From: Angiostrongylus vasorum
Taxonomy: Eukaryota; Nematoda; Chromadorea; Rhabditida; Metastrongylidae
Direction of reading: 5' to 3'
Assembly (NCBI GenBank): GCA_018806985.1
Contig: JADANN010000202.1
Coordinates: 2,599,001-2,663,000, forward strand
Length of the DNA stretch: 64,000 nucleotides
The number at the start of each line of letters is the position of its first letter. The first letter of the stretch is position 1. Shown piece after piece: positions 11,755-26,000 of the stretch. A model generated the notes under the pieces. The model was not told where the DNA came from. It ran no database searches and saw nothing but the letters and a program-made list of their open reading frames with translations. Made by a program: the position numbers and the translations under genes.

Positions 11755-14700
11755 GTGAGCGAAATTGACTGTCATAGGTTTTATCATAATACTTACTTGA
11801 TACTTGAACGGCTCGTCATCACTAGTTGTGCGGGCCCCAGCATAATCACTACTTTTCGGAGATTTGCTGGTTAAGCCATTGTGGTTCCCTGGAATCCGGA
11901 GGACGGCGTGGCCAAAATCTGTCCCAGGTCGTCACCACGACAGGCAGTCGCACCTTTTGTGGATCAGAGGGAGATTTACCACCAAGCGACTTTGATACCA
12001 AGACGGTGGTGGATCCTGGTATGGTTTACTCTTAGCTAGGCTTCATGATGGAAACGCCGGACGCCTTCTCAGCTTGGGAGACCCTGCCAGGGGAGATAAA
12101 TCCCTCACTGTACATCGCAGCTCGACACCCAGGAACACCTCCCAGCCACGATGAGGCGGTAAACCATTGGGAGGTTCATTATGATAAGTTACAGATAGTC
12201 ATTCTTATTAGCCTTTTCCTGATCAAATAAACTCTTGATCTTTATTCCGAATCCTTTTTATTTGTTCATTAAGATATCCATTTGCTTGTTAGATACAGGG
12301 CTTTTAACCAAGGTACCTCAACCGATTGCAAAAACCATTCTTATATTGCAAAAAAAGAATGCTAAGAAAAAAAATTTCGTTCGTTTTCTTACTCTGCTTT
12401 TCTCTCCAACGTTTGTTTTTTTCTCTTAGATGGAATTGTCATGTGTAACATATGGGTGCAAGCTGTGAAAGAAGCATCTGAACTAAACAGAGTAAGGATA
12501 AGAGGAAATAACGAAATACGCTTTCAGGGGGAACGGTGTTCTCCTGCTTTGACCTTTTAAAGTAGGGAATTCGGAAGCAGTGGTCCTCATCTTTATGAGA
12601 TTTTTTCTGAGCATTTGAATTAAATATTTATGTAGATAAGTGTATAAGACAGCGAAATGATTCCCAAGTAATGTGAATTTCTATTTAAAGAAACACGTGG
12701 AACCGATCCCGTGCCCGTGGCTCACCAAGCCTTTCATCCCTCCGGGGTCGGCGAATTGGTACCAGACTTGTCTGGGAGGGTAGGAGCGCTGGCTCAATAC
12801 ATTGGTAGGCCACCGCGAGTCATTGTAAAGGCCACATATGCATTCATTCACCGCCAGACGATGCTTAATGAAGTCGATTGCATGGCGCATCCATAAGCGA
12901 TTGATCAACGCCGAGAGCTTTATCCTTTATCCTTTATCCTGTTTAAGAAATAGCCAGAATTCTTACAAAGATGATTTAAAAGAAAGCTAAAAGATTAGGT
13001 GTAAATTATAAATGGAGGTAAGTAGGTATATGGAGCTTCTTTACAGTAACCGAGTTTTTGTTCCTAAAAAGCGCTAGCTTTGAAATTGGCTAGTAATAAT
13101 TGCTGCAAAACTATAACTGCTTTTGCATCCATTTCTTTCCTGAGACTTATTATATGCTCGAATTTTGCAGTGTCTAAGCTTTGAACGTCTTTTGTAGTTG
13201 AGGAAAATCACTTTGGTAAGAGTCCTTCATGAGAAGTGTTTTCATTTCTAAGAAGGCGAACTACAGCGAAGATTTTCTAGTCAGACACCAGTGGCCTTTT
13301 TTTGTTCGTTGATTTGCAGTTTAATAGTCGCTCTCCATTAGAACAACGTTCTTTCTATTCGGGCCATGTCCTTATTAGGTCATAGAAAAAGTTATAAATG
13401 AAGTTACTCGGGAGGAAGCGTTCTTGACAATGTTATTTTTCGTATTCGATATATTTTGTCACTTAAATCCTCGAGTTTGCCTCCGTCGCACTCACATTTG
13501 GAACGTTTGTTGTTGAGGTGGAGGGTAATAGAAAGAAGAAAAAAAAAGAAAAAAAAAGAAGAATTAGAATGAGAAATTACCTGCTGTTTTCTTGATGAGC
13601 AAACACGAGGTTGTTACTACAGCGTTTATTCATTCACATTCCTTTAGGGCCTGAGAGAGTCATACTGTTACGACATCCACTCAGTTAAACATTTTCGTTA
13701 CCTGAACAGATCAAGCTTAATACATAAATATTTATTCGTATAGTGAACAGCCTTAACAGAATAGAATATTATTTTAGCAGAAATTTTCGACCTTTTTGGG
13801 TTTTTATCAGCTTTTTTTCACAAGCGACTGCCGTCACCGGTGTCTTTAAGAAGACACGATGTGCTCATGGGGATTTCTGTCGCCGAGGAGAGATTGTATG
13901 AAACGACGATGTTCCGTCAAATCACGCTGCCCTTAGTTACTGGCATTGCATCCATCTTGTCTCTTAACGATATCGGAGGGGGTGTTATCGATGAGAAAGA
14001 TATATATGAGGCAATCGACAGCGGCCATATCATCTCACAGAGAGGAGTGCAGGTAAACAACCGTCATCTAGCATCGACACGAATTCAAAGCGTTTTTTTA
14101 CGTTTTCTTCAACTGACAACAAGATTCAGTGGTCCACTTTTCACCGAGGGGGGCACTCCACGTCCGTGTCACCTAGTTGGAATTTACAGAGAAGACTTTA
14201 GGAAAACTCCGATACACCATCCACAAGAACTCAAAACATCTTTCCGTCTACCGACGACAGAAGTCATTGCTAAAAATTTTCCAAAATTTTCAATAGAACT
14301 TAAATGGTTTTTTCTTTATCATCAAGTATGGAATATCACGTAACACTGCAAACAACATACAAAAAAAGTAGCACCACCCATTTCGAGTTTCTTCCAAAGC
14401 AAAGGAAAGTGCTCGGCGCAATTTTATTACTTAGTTGTAAAGACAAAAGAGGAGTGGCTGAATAAATTCATAGAGATATCGATCAATAGGAATTTCTTCT
14501 TCTTGTTAGTGAGAAACAAATTTTCGTCCGCTGAAACTATTTGGACTTTTTTCACTACATAAATTATTTCCTCCATGATTTATCAGGCTGGGAAGTGATA
14601 CATGATATCATATGTTCTTCTATTAATCCCATTATTCATCGGATGACCGAACCAGCACCACTAAATTTCTATTCTTCCTGCGCACACAGGACTTCCGTGA

Positions 14701-17700
14701 GCTTCTGTCGCCACAGAATTATGAAGAACATCACACTTTTTGATACTAGACCTCATTCGCCTACTGAGCTCCGTCGAAGTAGACTCGAGCTTATTTTTTT
14801 GACACAGGTTATGCGTGAATATAGCAATAAATGAATAGAACTCAATAAAGTACAACAGAGAAGAGATGTTATTTCATGAATAACTTACTCTCCAGGGAAA
14901 CTGAATAGCTTTACCCGTATGGTCCGAGTTCAGCACTTAAATTCGTGATCTGGCAAGACGTATAGCATTGAAGCTGCAACAACGTCCGCTTATGAAAAAA
15001 TCCGTGCAAATATAAGTGCTTAAATAAATTTTTTGCGGCCGGAAGTGGGCTCTTAAAGTGCCTTAGGTACAGTATGAGACAGTTTAAAGTACTTTAATTA
15101 AAATATTCTAACATCACTAAGTTTCTATCTAGTGCTCACATAGATCAAAATTGTCGGTGGTTGTTCTCGGTGCTGCCTTCCTACGTAGGAGCAGAGGCCA
15201 CCCCATTGTCCTTGTCGATCACCTAGTCATCCATTTTTCGGAGTAGTGAAGCTGCACTTTATGTGCTTATTCAGCCGTGTTACGAAGATGTGACATCTCT
15301 CAAACGTCTGATTATCGAGGCACATCTTGAAATTGAGAGCCCTCATTAGATGCTTTTTCCTCGCATGGATCTCAGATATGCGTAGAGATTTAAATTGAAG
15401 CTACCTTAAGCATCACGTGAAAATGAGAGAATGAACGAAAAAAACATGGAAAAGGTGGGGAGGGGTAGGAGGAAAAATTGTGCAAAAAAATACGTGAGCG
15501 TGAAGACCTTGTCTTGGCATTGAAAAAAGTAGATCCCTTTTTACATACTTAAAAGTGATGAATTTTACTATTCGTCTATCTTCCCCCTTTAGATTCTCCT
15601 CAACTAAAGTTTACAGTAGCTCTTCTGCGTAATCTGAGCAATTTTTTTTTACACAACTCTACTCTTTTTCCTGCTCATCAGTTTTACGCAGTGTTGTTTC
15701 TGCTTCAGTAAGGTTCTTGAAAAACGAGATGATGTCGTCGACTAATCAAATGTTAGGGAGAACCCTCTTGTTTACAGTGGTCCTCTTCAATTGCTTGCCA
15801 TTATCTACTATTATGCGGCTGTCAGTAAGTCAGAGTAGATGTGTTACTTTGCTGGATCCACTTTAAATTATGGATGGGCCGCTGGAAAACCTGCGTAGTC
15901 GTGTCGTAGCAACGTCGGCAGTCGATAGTGAGCTTAGCTCTAGGCTCTCATTGGAATGCTGATGAATGGTTCTCGTTTGTCTTGTCATAATCAATTCCAG
16001 ATTGGCTAAATATGGTGAAAAGGTCTTTGGAAGCTTTGAATTCGTTGTTTTTTTTACAAATAAACTAATTATAAGCTGTCAACTTAGCCGTGAATGATTC
16101 AAAACTCTTCGAAGGATCGCAGGCCCGATCCACAGCATAAAGTACATACCAGGAAGCGCACTGTCGTCAATTAGCAGAATTCTGCTTTTAACTGACAAAA
16201 ATCACTGACACAGGTTCGATATCCTATGAGAACATTATCGAGGTTTTAGAAGACCATGCCATTTTTTTCAAAAATTTCTCGTCATCGTCCCTAAGGACTT
16301 CATGGCTATGCACGAAAATATTCAGTGCAAAAAGAAGGTCGGTGTATACATCATCTCGACTTTGCTTGCGAATTGCTTTTATAATATCAAGCATTGAGAG
16401 CACTAATATTTGTCGAGTAGCGCAGTAGCTAGTGATTCAGTCCATTAGGAAGCGAGGTTTTGGTTCGACCCCCCTCTTCAACTCTCTCCTGCAATCCACG
16501 TGGCAACGCATTAGCTCGGCTATCTCCAAAATTTTTAGGAGAATCGACTTGGGCATCATTCTCTGACATTCATAAAAACATGAAGAAATCCTCAAGCCGC
16601 AGCGGAAAGAACATGCGAATTGTTCAAAGTACTTCGTGGACGATGAATACGAGGAAAACGAATCGAATGGATGAAGTGCTTGGATCAGTACAGGAGATAT
16701 GATGACGTGTCATACAAGAAAAATAAATGATGATATGATGTATTCTTTCATTAATAGCTAACACGAGGTTGATGAAGAAGTCTAGTCTATTCGGCTAATG
16801 TTTCAACGTCTTCGTCTTCTTCGAAACCGATGATGCGAGTGATGGTCCACAATTGTTTGTCTTCTCGATATGTTATCTTCGTCGTCGTGTGGAGTCGGAT
16901 CATTTTCAGTGGAACATAACCGGAATGAGGCAACCCATTTGGCAGCACTCTTTTATACAAGTCAATCATTGTTAATAATGACTATCCGTTGTTCATAATT
17001 TGTTTTTTAACAGATAATCCAGCCTGCATTAGGGTATTAGCTGTGCCTGCATACAGTGAGGTAGTAAAATTGTAAACCCATTTTTTATTTAACCTCGGTA
17101 TGAATGGTTAACGTATCTTATTTCATTTGTAGGTTAACACGAGATTGATAAAGAGGTTCCATTGATGTCGAAGCATTAGGCGAATAAAACCCCTTATCAA
17201 CCTTATGTTAGCTTGCCAATGATAGAATATATATTGATTAATCATGTCGAGGTTAAAGTAAAATCGGTTTCGAAATATAAATAGTGTTATATCGAGCAAC
17301 AACTAGACAAGACCAAAGATGGCCATTTTCCGCGGTGAATGCACCAGATTACCATAAAGCAAAAAAAGGTTGCATCCCATTCCTAGTCACACTTGACTTA
17401 ACAAACAGCCTAAATCTTCCAGCGATCAACGAGTGAATTGGCTGCTAAGCAGGAGGAGATATGTGACTTGAACATGATCGTGCAAGAGCATTAGGGTGTA
17501 GTCAAGAAAACACCACGGCGCGTTAATCTTTTCGGCTCCACGGTTTCTTCTGCATTAACGCCCACTTCAGAAATCCGATTATAGAGTAACTGGACGCTAC
17601 TTGTGTTTCTAAGAATGTGGAGAGGCTAGTGCCTGGAGAATCACATTTCGCGTCAGTGGATGGGAGATTCAAAGTTCAGATGACTGTCGACAATCGAAAA

Positions 17701-19967
17701 CCGTGAATAACGATGCATACGTAAAGCTGCACTAAAACCAGATCTGCTAGTTACACCAGGTGTCTGGCTGGTTAATGAATTAATGTGATTGAATTTTCAT
17801 CTACAGGACCACATTGATTTGGTTCGATTGTCTACAGACAACAAATGTTTTTTGCGATACGCGAGTCTTCTCTATCGCACCGGGTCGGATTGAGCGTTTG
17901 AAAATTGAGTACTCTGCGCAAATAAGGTAAACTCATCCAGCATTGCCTTGTGACACTAGGTATTTCTTGTTTAACAGCTCATCTAAGGCTTCTGGTTCTT
18001 AGAAACAGAATCGATTCCATATAGTCGAGGCTATAATAGTTTGCATGTCTTAAAGTAGTATTTTCAAAAGCGACTTCCAAGCCAACACATTAAGTTATGC
18101 ACCCTTGCGGATTTCCACTCCGTTCGATTCGACTCGATGAGTGTATGAAGATCCAAATCGCCAAAATGAAAGGGTATAAACCATCGACTCGAATTACGAC
18201 GGCTCTGAAGGAAGCGATGGCTCTAAAATGTTGGTGATAATAAACTTATATAACAACCTCGCGTCAACTTATCAATGACAAAGGAAGATATTTGCACGTT
18301 AATCGTTCATCATGAGATTAAATGACAGTCGGTTCCAGAAATTTCTTAGCGTTAATTGTGGACTACATTTTAGAGTATAGTCAAGTCATAAATGTTTGTA
18401 TTATTTATAAACAAAGTCTTCCAAGGCTATGTAGGTTACTCATGAAAAGTTTCGAAGGAAATATGAATGGATTTCTGCATCAAGGCATGCTGAATTCCCA
18501 AGTCTATCGCTTGACTGAGTGTCAAGAGCCTTTCATTAGTGGAATCACATTCATTGCTCCAAATAAGTGCATCAATACATCAGCATCTTTTACAGTAATC
18601 GAAATTTTGTCTATCTTAACTATTCTTTGTCAAAGCCTTCTGCCAGAGTCGCCACGGTTAATACTTGTTCGGAATTGATGACACATCTTGAAGAAAAAAA
18701 TGTGAAGTGCTACTATTCAACCAAAAAACACAACTTTAATAATCACAGTGGGAATCATTGACATCTTCACACTTTTTGTCAAAGGGATGAGTGTTTGCTT
18801 ATCCTGTTCGTATCCTGCCAGCGCCAGATTCTTCGCCAGCGTTCGAAATAGCGATTGAGCTTCTTGTGGTATCCCCCAACTGGTGATTATCGAGGTGCTC
18901 GAGATGTGGCTGCGCTTTGTCATGCAAAAGAACTGAGTATTTTCTGCGGTCAAATCCTCCATGCGTATATCTCCTTTCCTACACGCTTCATCAATTTCGT
19001 GACAGTCAGCCTTTGCTGTTATCGTTTCTACGAAACTCAGAATGTTTTTTATGGGTTAGTCCATCAGTAGACCAGCGTAGTCTCCCCTTGGTGCAAATTC
19101 GGGATTTGGAAGTGTTTGTGAGCTCTATCTTGATCCCAACACTGCACTGAACCTAATCTGTTCTATTTTTATGCTCACGGTTCAAAATGTTGTGTTATTA
19201 TCCAATTTATCCAATTTCTTCGCTTGAAACCGTGATTTCAAGCTGTCTAAAACTGCTACGAAGTGACTTTTCAGGAAGACGATTATAGATGGAATGGTTC
19301 AGTGAAAAATAATCTCTTAACTGTATACAAGAACAATTTATGCACCACATATTTATCATCAAATGTGTGTGAATTCACCACCACCTAAAATCTGTCGTCA
19401 TGTTATCATTCACCTAAAACAGAATGTGCAGTGTATTCCTAAGACGACTTTCCATTAAGCTCGACATCGGTCAAGTAATTCACGGCTTTTTTTTCATGAG
19501 CGAACACGAGGTTGTTACTAACATGGTTTATTCATTGCAATACTGGCTGACGTTTTAGCTGATTTCAACTTCTTCAAAGCCTAGAAAGGTCAAATTGACC
19601 TGCAGTCTACTCATAAAAACACTTTTACAACCCCAGCAGAAAAAACTTTGTACATAATTTTTTTATTTCCGTAGTGGGCAGCTCGTCAGAGGCGAGTGGA
19701 GCTCAGTGGTTAGAGGTACCTTACAATACAGAAAGACTGATCCCACAGCTCTGGCACATCAAACCTTTCATCCGACCAGGGTAGGCAAATTGTTGCTAGA
19801 CCTGTCTACGAGTATAGAACCAATGACTCGAGACATGAGTAGGCTACCACGAGTCACTGTATAGGCCATATGTGGGTTCAGTCACCTCTAATGATGCCTA
19901 ATGAAGTCGAGTGCATAGCCTGTTTCTCAGGGATTGATCAACGCAGAGAGCTTTATCCTCTATCCTT

Positions 19968-20024
<57 letters not shown>

Positions 20025-23000
20025 GGTTGTAATCGTTCAAATTTCGTCTGAACAAATTTTGAACATAGTGAATTTTACAAAACTATTTACGTGTCAGCAG
20101 TTTATTTCTTATTCTGAGAATAACGATGTGACATATGAAGATATTTCGTGGTGATCTCGTGCTTAAATAACAATAGAAATATATTTTAGCTGACCTACGC
20201 GATCAAGAAACGCTCGGTGTTCGGGCAGCTTTCTCCACGCTCAGCATCACCGGCTCCTTCTGATTCAGTGAGTCAGACGAATTCACTGAAGAGGAATAAC
20301 AGTACCAGCACATATCGCCGGAAAGATTCATGTCATAGTCAAACACCTGTCAGATCGGTGAGTATATTGAATAATGCAGAAGTCCGTGTTCGATAATATT
20401 TAATATTACATGGATTGGTGAAGGGACAAATTGTTGTCATGGTAGCACGAAAAAGAATTATCAAGAGTTAAGAATTTATTTTTGTTTCTTATTTTACACA
20501 ACCCGACTACAAATAAACTGCGGTCTCCACGACTTTCTGATTTCAATTCTCTTTCTCTATTTTATATTCCGCAAAGGTTTTCGGGTTTCTCTTCGCGTTC
20601 CATTTTTTGCCTGGGATTTTACCCTTTTCCTGAATGTCGCTAAGGGTTAATCGAGTAGATTCTCCCAGAAACGGCAGTCACCAATGGACTGGGCAGGCTA
20701 TAAGTGAATACGTCGGTGTGGTGTAGCGTAATCATTTTTTAAATCATTTTTTGTCATTTCCTACAACTCAGATTGGTATAGCTCGTGGTAGTTTCTCGGA
20801 TAGTTGCATACTTGGACGGCCCGTCCTCACTGGTTGTGCGGGCGTCACCATAATCTCCATTTTTCGGAGTTTTGCTGGCTTACCAATTGTGGTTCCCCGG
20901 AGTTCCGAGATCAGCCTGGCCAAAGTCTGCCCTGGGTCGTCACCACCACAGGCAGTTGCCACCCTTGTGGATCAGAGAAAGACTTGCCACCATGCGACAA
21001 GTTTAATATCAGGATGCTGGTGGATCCTCTTATTGGTTTACTCCTAGATAGGCTTCCTGATGGAAACGCCGGACTCGTTCTCAGCTTGGAAAACCTTGCC
21101 GGGGGAATGAATCCATCCGCTGTACATCGCAGTCCAACACCCAGGAACACCTCCCAGGCTCGATGAGGCGGTAAACCGTTGGGAGGCGTGGTACTTCCCT
21201 ATGTGAAAAATATTCACATTCCATTCATTTAACCACTGAGGCATACTGTTACTCGACGAAATGCTGTTTTTTCATGCTTTTAAGTGATTCGTCAAAGTCA
21301 ATGATTTTATTCTGAAGCCTAATGGAAAAAGACATTGTCATAAGGATTGCGGTGATTTTGGTTGATGTTGGTTTCTTGCGTTGGGTCTGGACTCCGCACC
21401 TCTTTAGTTTCCCATGTGCCAGAGGGAGTACAAATTTTCTATTCGATGATGTACTTTATAATAACACCGCTGACAATTACACAACTTTTTTTAAAATACT
21501 TGCCAGAGTTTCGGGTTATTTCTAAATATGTTGACGTGATTTTAATCTGAAAAGGTTTCCTAAGAATTACTTTTCTCCCAAAATTCAAGTTCCTTGGGGA
21601 AGTGTCGTCTGTCTTTTTATCTTTGTGATCCTCCCAAACTCACATCGCTCTTATTACTATTGTCTTCGGAAGACAAGTTCTTTTTCTTCAACGGGATATC
21701 TTCAAAAAGCTTAGCGTATTAGAAGTAAATAAATTTCAAGCAATCGATAATAGTGTGTTGCTGATTGCTTCACAGAATTCTATTCTAAATCTTCCATAAC
21801 GTCTTCACCGCTCTTTCTCAATTTTTAGTGCTCTGCCATTTCATGGGGCTGGACGATTTCAGTAGAGTGTTATTATCCTAAATTCAGTTGAATACCTAGA
21901 TGGATAATGCTCTTACGACGTGCAGACATGCGAGTTCCACCATTCCTTCCATTCATTTCATTCTCTTGAAAACGTCGACCATAGAAAACGTCGATTTCTT
22001 TTCCATTTTCGCCTTGTGCTTAATGATCAGTCACATTCTTTTTCGAAGGGCATAATCAGTATTGTGCAAACCTGGTTTTACCTCTTCATTGCTGTGCATT
22101 AGAGTGCTGAGATCTTCCCCATATCTTTCCCATATACTTATTTATTTGCTGTTCTTTGTCAGCCTGATCGAAGCTTACTGCTTTACGACTAGTGTTCTTT
22201 GAGGGCAGTATCTATCTTTGTGCTGAGAAAGATTAAAGAGTCGTCCATCCAATCGAATACACTGCTCCTTTCGGACGTTTAGTTCGCCGGTACTCACAAT
22301 ACACCGAGAAAAAAGCTGTTTTCTAATATACTGAGCGCAGATCTGCTTAACCAATCCGTCCCAGTTCAAAGGTGTCCTTTCTTATTTAACAGTGTTCATT
22401 ACACACCTCATTCTCGCCATTGACTCTGCCTGACCTATTTTTTACTTCGTTTTAGATATGAATAATCGAAAAGATAGGCATTCCAGAACCATGTACGATC
22501 TATCAATGTGTTTGAAGAAAAATGATCCTTTGGTATATATTCGATATATTTCTGCATCCCTTTGATATATATCACCCATGTCACCTGTCCTTTAAATAAT
22601 CGTTAAGGGATTCAAATGGGCAGGAATAAATTGTTTACTCGTCCATGTGGGTGTTACCCACTCAAGGAACAAGGGGAACATCTAGATATTCTTCAAGAAT
22701 CGTTATAAAGACCATCCTATTTAACCGTCTTCCACGGATCTCCCTCATATGAGGGATCTCGAGTCGGTTAGTCGTGAGGCTACGTGGCGCATCCCCAGGT
22801 GGCGGATAGGGGGTTAATCGCGGACCAAAAGCGACATTTGCTTCCCTGAGACGCAGATGGATTCAGGGGATGGACTCTCTGTTTCTGCTGCGCCGATATG
22901 GCACAAGCTTTCCGTATTTGCCAGGCGTATTCATGCATGCGTGTGTGGCGCTTTGTCGCTTATGCGGATTGTGTTCTACGAGTCAATTTGGCCAAAAAGC

Positions 23001-26000
23001 CTGCAATCAAGTGACAGGCAAGTATATGGGAGGCGGTTAGGGAGTCGCCTCCAACAAATAAGTTCCATGACCATACTGGGAGAGCCTGGCAAGCTACCCG
23101 TGAGTATACCCAGCCCCCACTTTCAGAGCCCAGCAAGCTATACGGGGGGTATCAAAATGTTAAACAAAAATGCTAAACACAGTAAAAAAAACAGGCCTCA
23201 TTCCCCTGACCCGAAAGAACCCACAGTTTCGCATCGTTGGATAGGAGGAGTACGGAGAGGCTACTAAAATCTTAGGGCCAATGGAAGCTGCCTGGATCAT
23301 GGTGACGATCTGTACCTTCAATGTAACCTACAATGCACGTACACTTGCATCCGAGTCCTCGATAGAGGACTTGCTCATGCAAGCAAAAAGGATAAGGTAG
23401 GACGTCATCGGCCTGACCGAGACGAGACGACGCCACCCATTCAACGCCGTCTATGACACCGGAGAAGAACTGTTCCTCGGAACATGCGTCAGTAGAAAGT
23501 CGGTGATGTCGGCGTTCTCGTCAACACGAGTTTGTCCATGTCCATGAACATCGATTCATTCGAACAGCTAACAACTCGAATCGGACGTTTGCGATTAAAG
23601 TGATGTGGATCAATACCAATACCGACTTTGACAATCTTCGTCGTTTATGCGCCGACATCAAACTTTGACGAAGAAGAAGTCGAAGAATTCTATACGGACT
23701 TGGAGAAGTTCTACAGAGCAAGACCATACATTCTTCAAGGCCATCATTGGAGATTTCAACGCCAAGATTGGACCAAGAAGAACGTCTGAAGAACGTTACA
23801 TTGGGACCCATGGATTAGAAGGGAACGAACAGGGTGAGCGGCTCTCTGAGTTTATCATGACGAGCAAGACCATCCATGGTAACTCGCAATTCAAAAAGCC
23901 CCACCCTAAACGCTGGACGTGGGAGTCTCCCAATGGAGGGTACTATAACGAAATAGACCACATCATAGTAAGTAGAAAGTTTTTGCTTAACCAATGTCGC
24001 TGTTGTCCCAAAAATTCTACACGGGATGAGACCACTGTCTCCTTCGTGCAATATTCTATTTCTCGCGGAAAAGAGAAGAAGCCGCTAAATTCAAAAACCG
24101 AAGTCCCAGAACCACCACTAACTGGGACTTATTCAATTCATTAGTCCGCTATTGGGAAGATGCCGTTGTCGATAACATCGGCGAGAAATGCCATCGGCTC
24201 ATTCAACAACTTCACTTTAGCACTACGAAAGCTGAGAGTTCGAAACTCACCAAGAGACGTCTGTCCCCAGAAACACTCGAGCTGATACGCCAGCGTGGAA
24301 TCGCCCGAGCTGCAAGCAACCGCGAACTAACGTCGGAACTTGCTAGCCTCTGGGGCGCCCAGTATTCTTTTATAAAGCTTATCAGTCATTAAATTGTTCA
24401 GACTGCCTAAGAATAAACAGACCGTTATCGGTTGCTTATTTATTTATCTTGTTATGAATTGAATGCCACTCGACTAAAGGGCAGAACTTATTCGTATCGT
24501 CTCGGATCAATGTGTTCATGTTTGAAGGCACGCACGATTTCCACCGTGTCACGGCCGATGTTACAATCTTCTCAAGAAATTTCCGACAACGACTATGAAA
24601 ATGACGTCCCAACCCACATGGTCAGCGATGAGCCGAGCCTTAGTAAAGAGGAGCAGGAACGGATACGGTAAGTGGATCATCTATCACTATTTCGTTTCAT
24701 AATACTTCAGTACAAGTAGTGTAAAGTCGTTTTTTTTATTTGTTAGGTTTAATACAAATATGTATTACTTTTACAGTGGGCTTCGTATAATGCCATACTT
24801 TAATTGTACTCATTTTTTTCACAGTTCTGTTTATGAAGATCTCTATGGTCTTATTTTTTTTATTTTATTTGATCCGTCTTCACGTCTGCTGTGCGGATCC
24901 CAGCACTTCTCACATCCGAATGCTTTCCTCGCATCCATCGTCCATGAAGGTCTTCCAAGTTTTTTACGTGTGGCTTCGGTTGCTGCTTGAGGATTTTCAT
25001 TTCATCTTGAATGTCGTAGAATGCTGGTCGAGCAATTCTCCCTGGAGCCCTGAGATAGCCGGGCTGGAGCGCTCCCAGTTGGATTACAGAGTTTTTTTTC
25101 TAGACAATTTCGGTACCACTTTCCTGACCGCAGAGCAGTGGGAGGCTTGGTTGACCCGGAGCGGAATCGAACTAGCACTGTGCTGGTGATGACGGCCACC
25201 ATTACCGCTGTGCTATCTGCCCCATAGTATGGTCTTATAGAAATACATAACCATAAACGAAGTTCCTAAATGAATCATCTTTTTGATAATGTCGTTTTAT
25301 CGCAAGCTTTTCAGTAAGGAATTTTTTCCTGCATTTTGTTATCTGGTCTTCCCTGTTTTTATTCTTTATCTAAGCAACAGGTGCAAACAGACACAAAAAT
25401 TTCGTTACTTTGCCTTTTCCTAAAGTACTACAAATTTTCTTCCGAAGTAGTTCCATTCAATGTTCTCGATGAGACATCACATAGTTTAAGTAATGAGAAG
25501 TGGTTAATTGGCGTTTTACTAACAAAAGACTTCTGTTTCAAGGATTTCTTACGTTTTTGGTTCATACAGAGCCGAACGAGAAGAAGAAGAACACAAGAAG
25601 AACTTGCAAATGTACGTGTTTGTTGCACGATGCATTGCATATCATTTCAACGCGAAGCAACCGACTGACATGGCCCGCCGGCAGGTGAAGGTCACCAAAA
25701 GTGACCTATCCAGGATTAAGGAGAGGTACTGCTCATGGACTACTTCACTCTCACCTTTAGCGAAGGTTAAACATTATTTTAAAAGAGACCTACGACATTC
25801 GTGAGCAAAATTCCGCTTCGAGAAGTTGGACTATAAAACTTTTAATATACTATGAAGTAAAGTAACATTACCTAGCATGAAGGTGTAGCAAATTCAAAGA
25901 AGGCAGATTAATGTGGAACCAAGGTGATGGAGGAAACGATCTCAGAATAAGCTCTGATTATTGTGACAGGTTTTTCTTGCAATATTATAGCTTATGTCGT

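Noticed and set aside
18322..18678. 118-codon plus-strand frame in intron 1
   Set aside because: No domain, no splice context, and the composition is that expected of AT-rich noncoding DNA.
20751..21244. Several overlapping open frames on both strands
   Set aside because: They all lie in the family C repeat, and similar frames recur in the other copies; there is no protein-like conservation.
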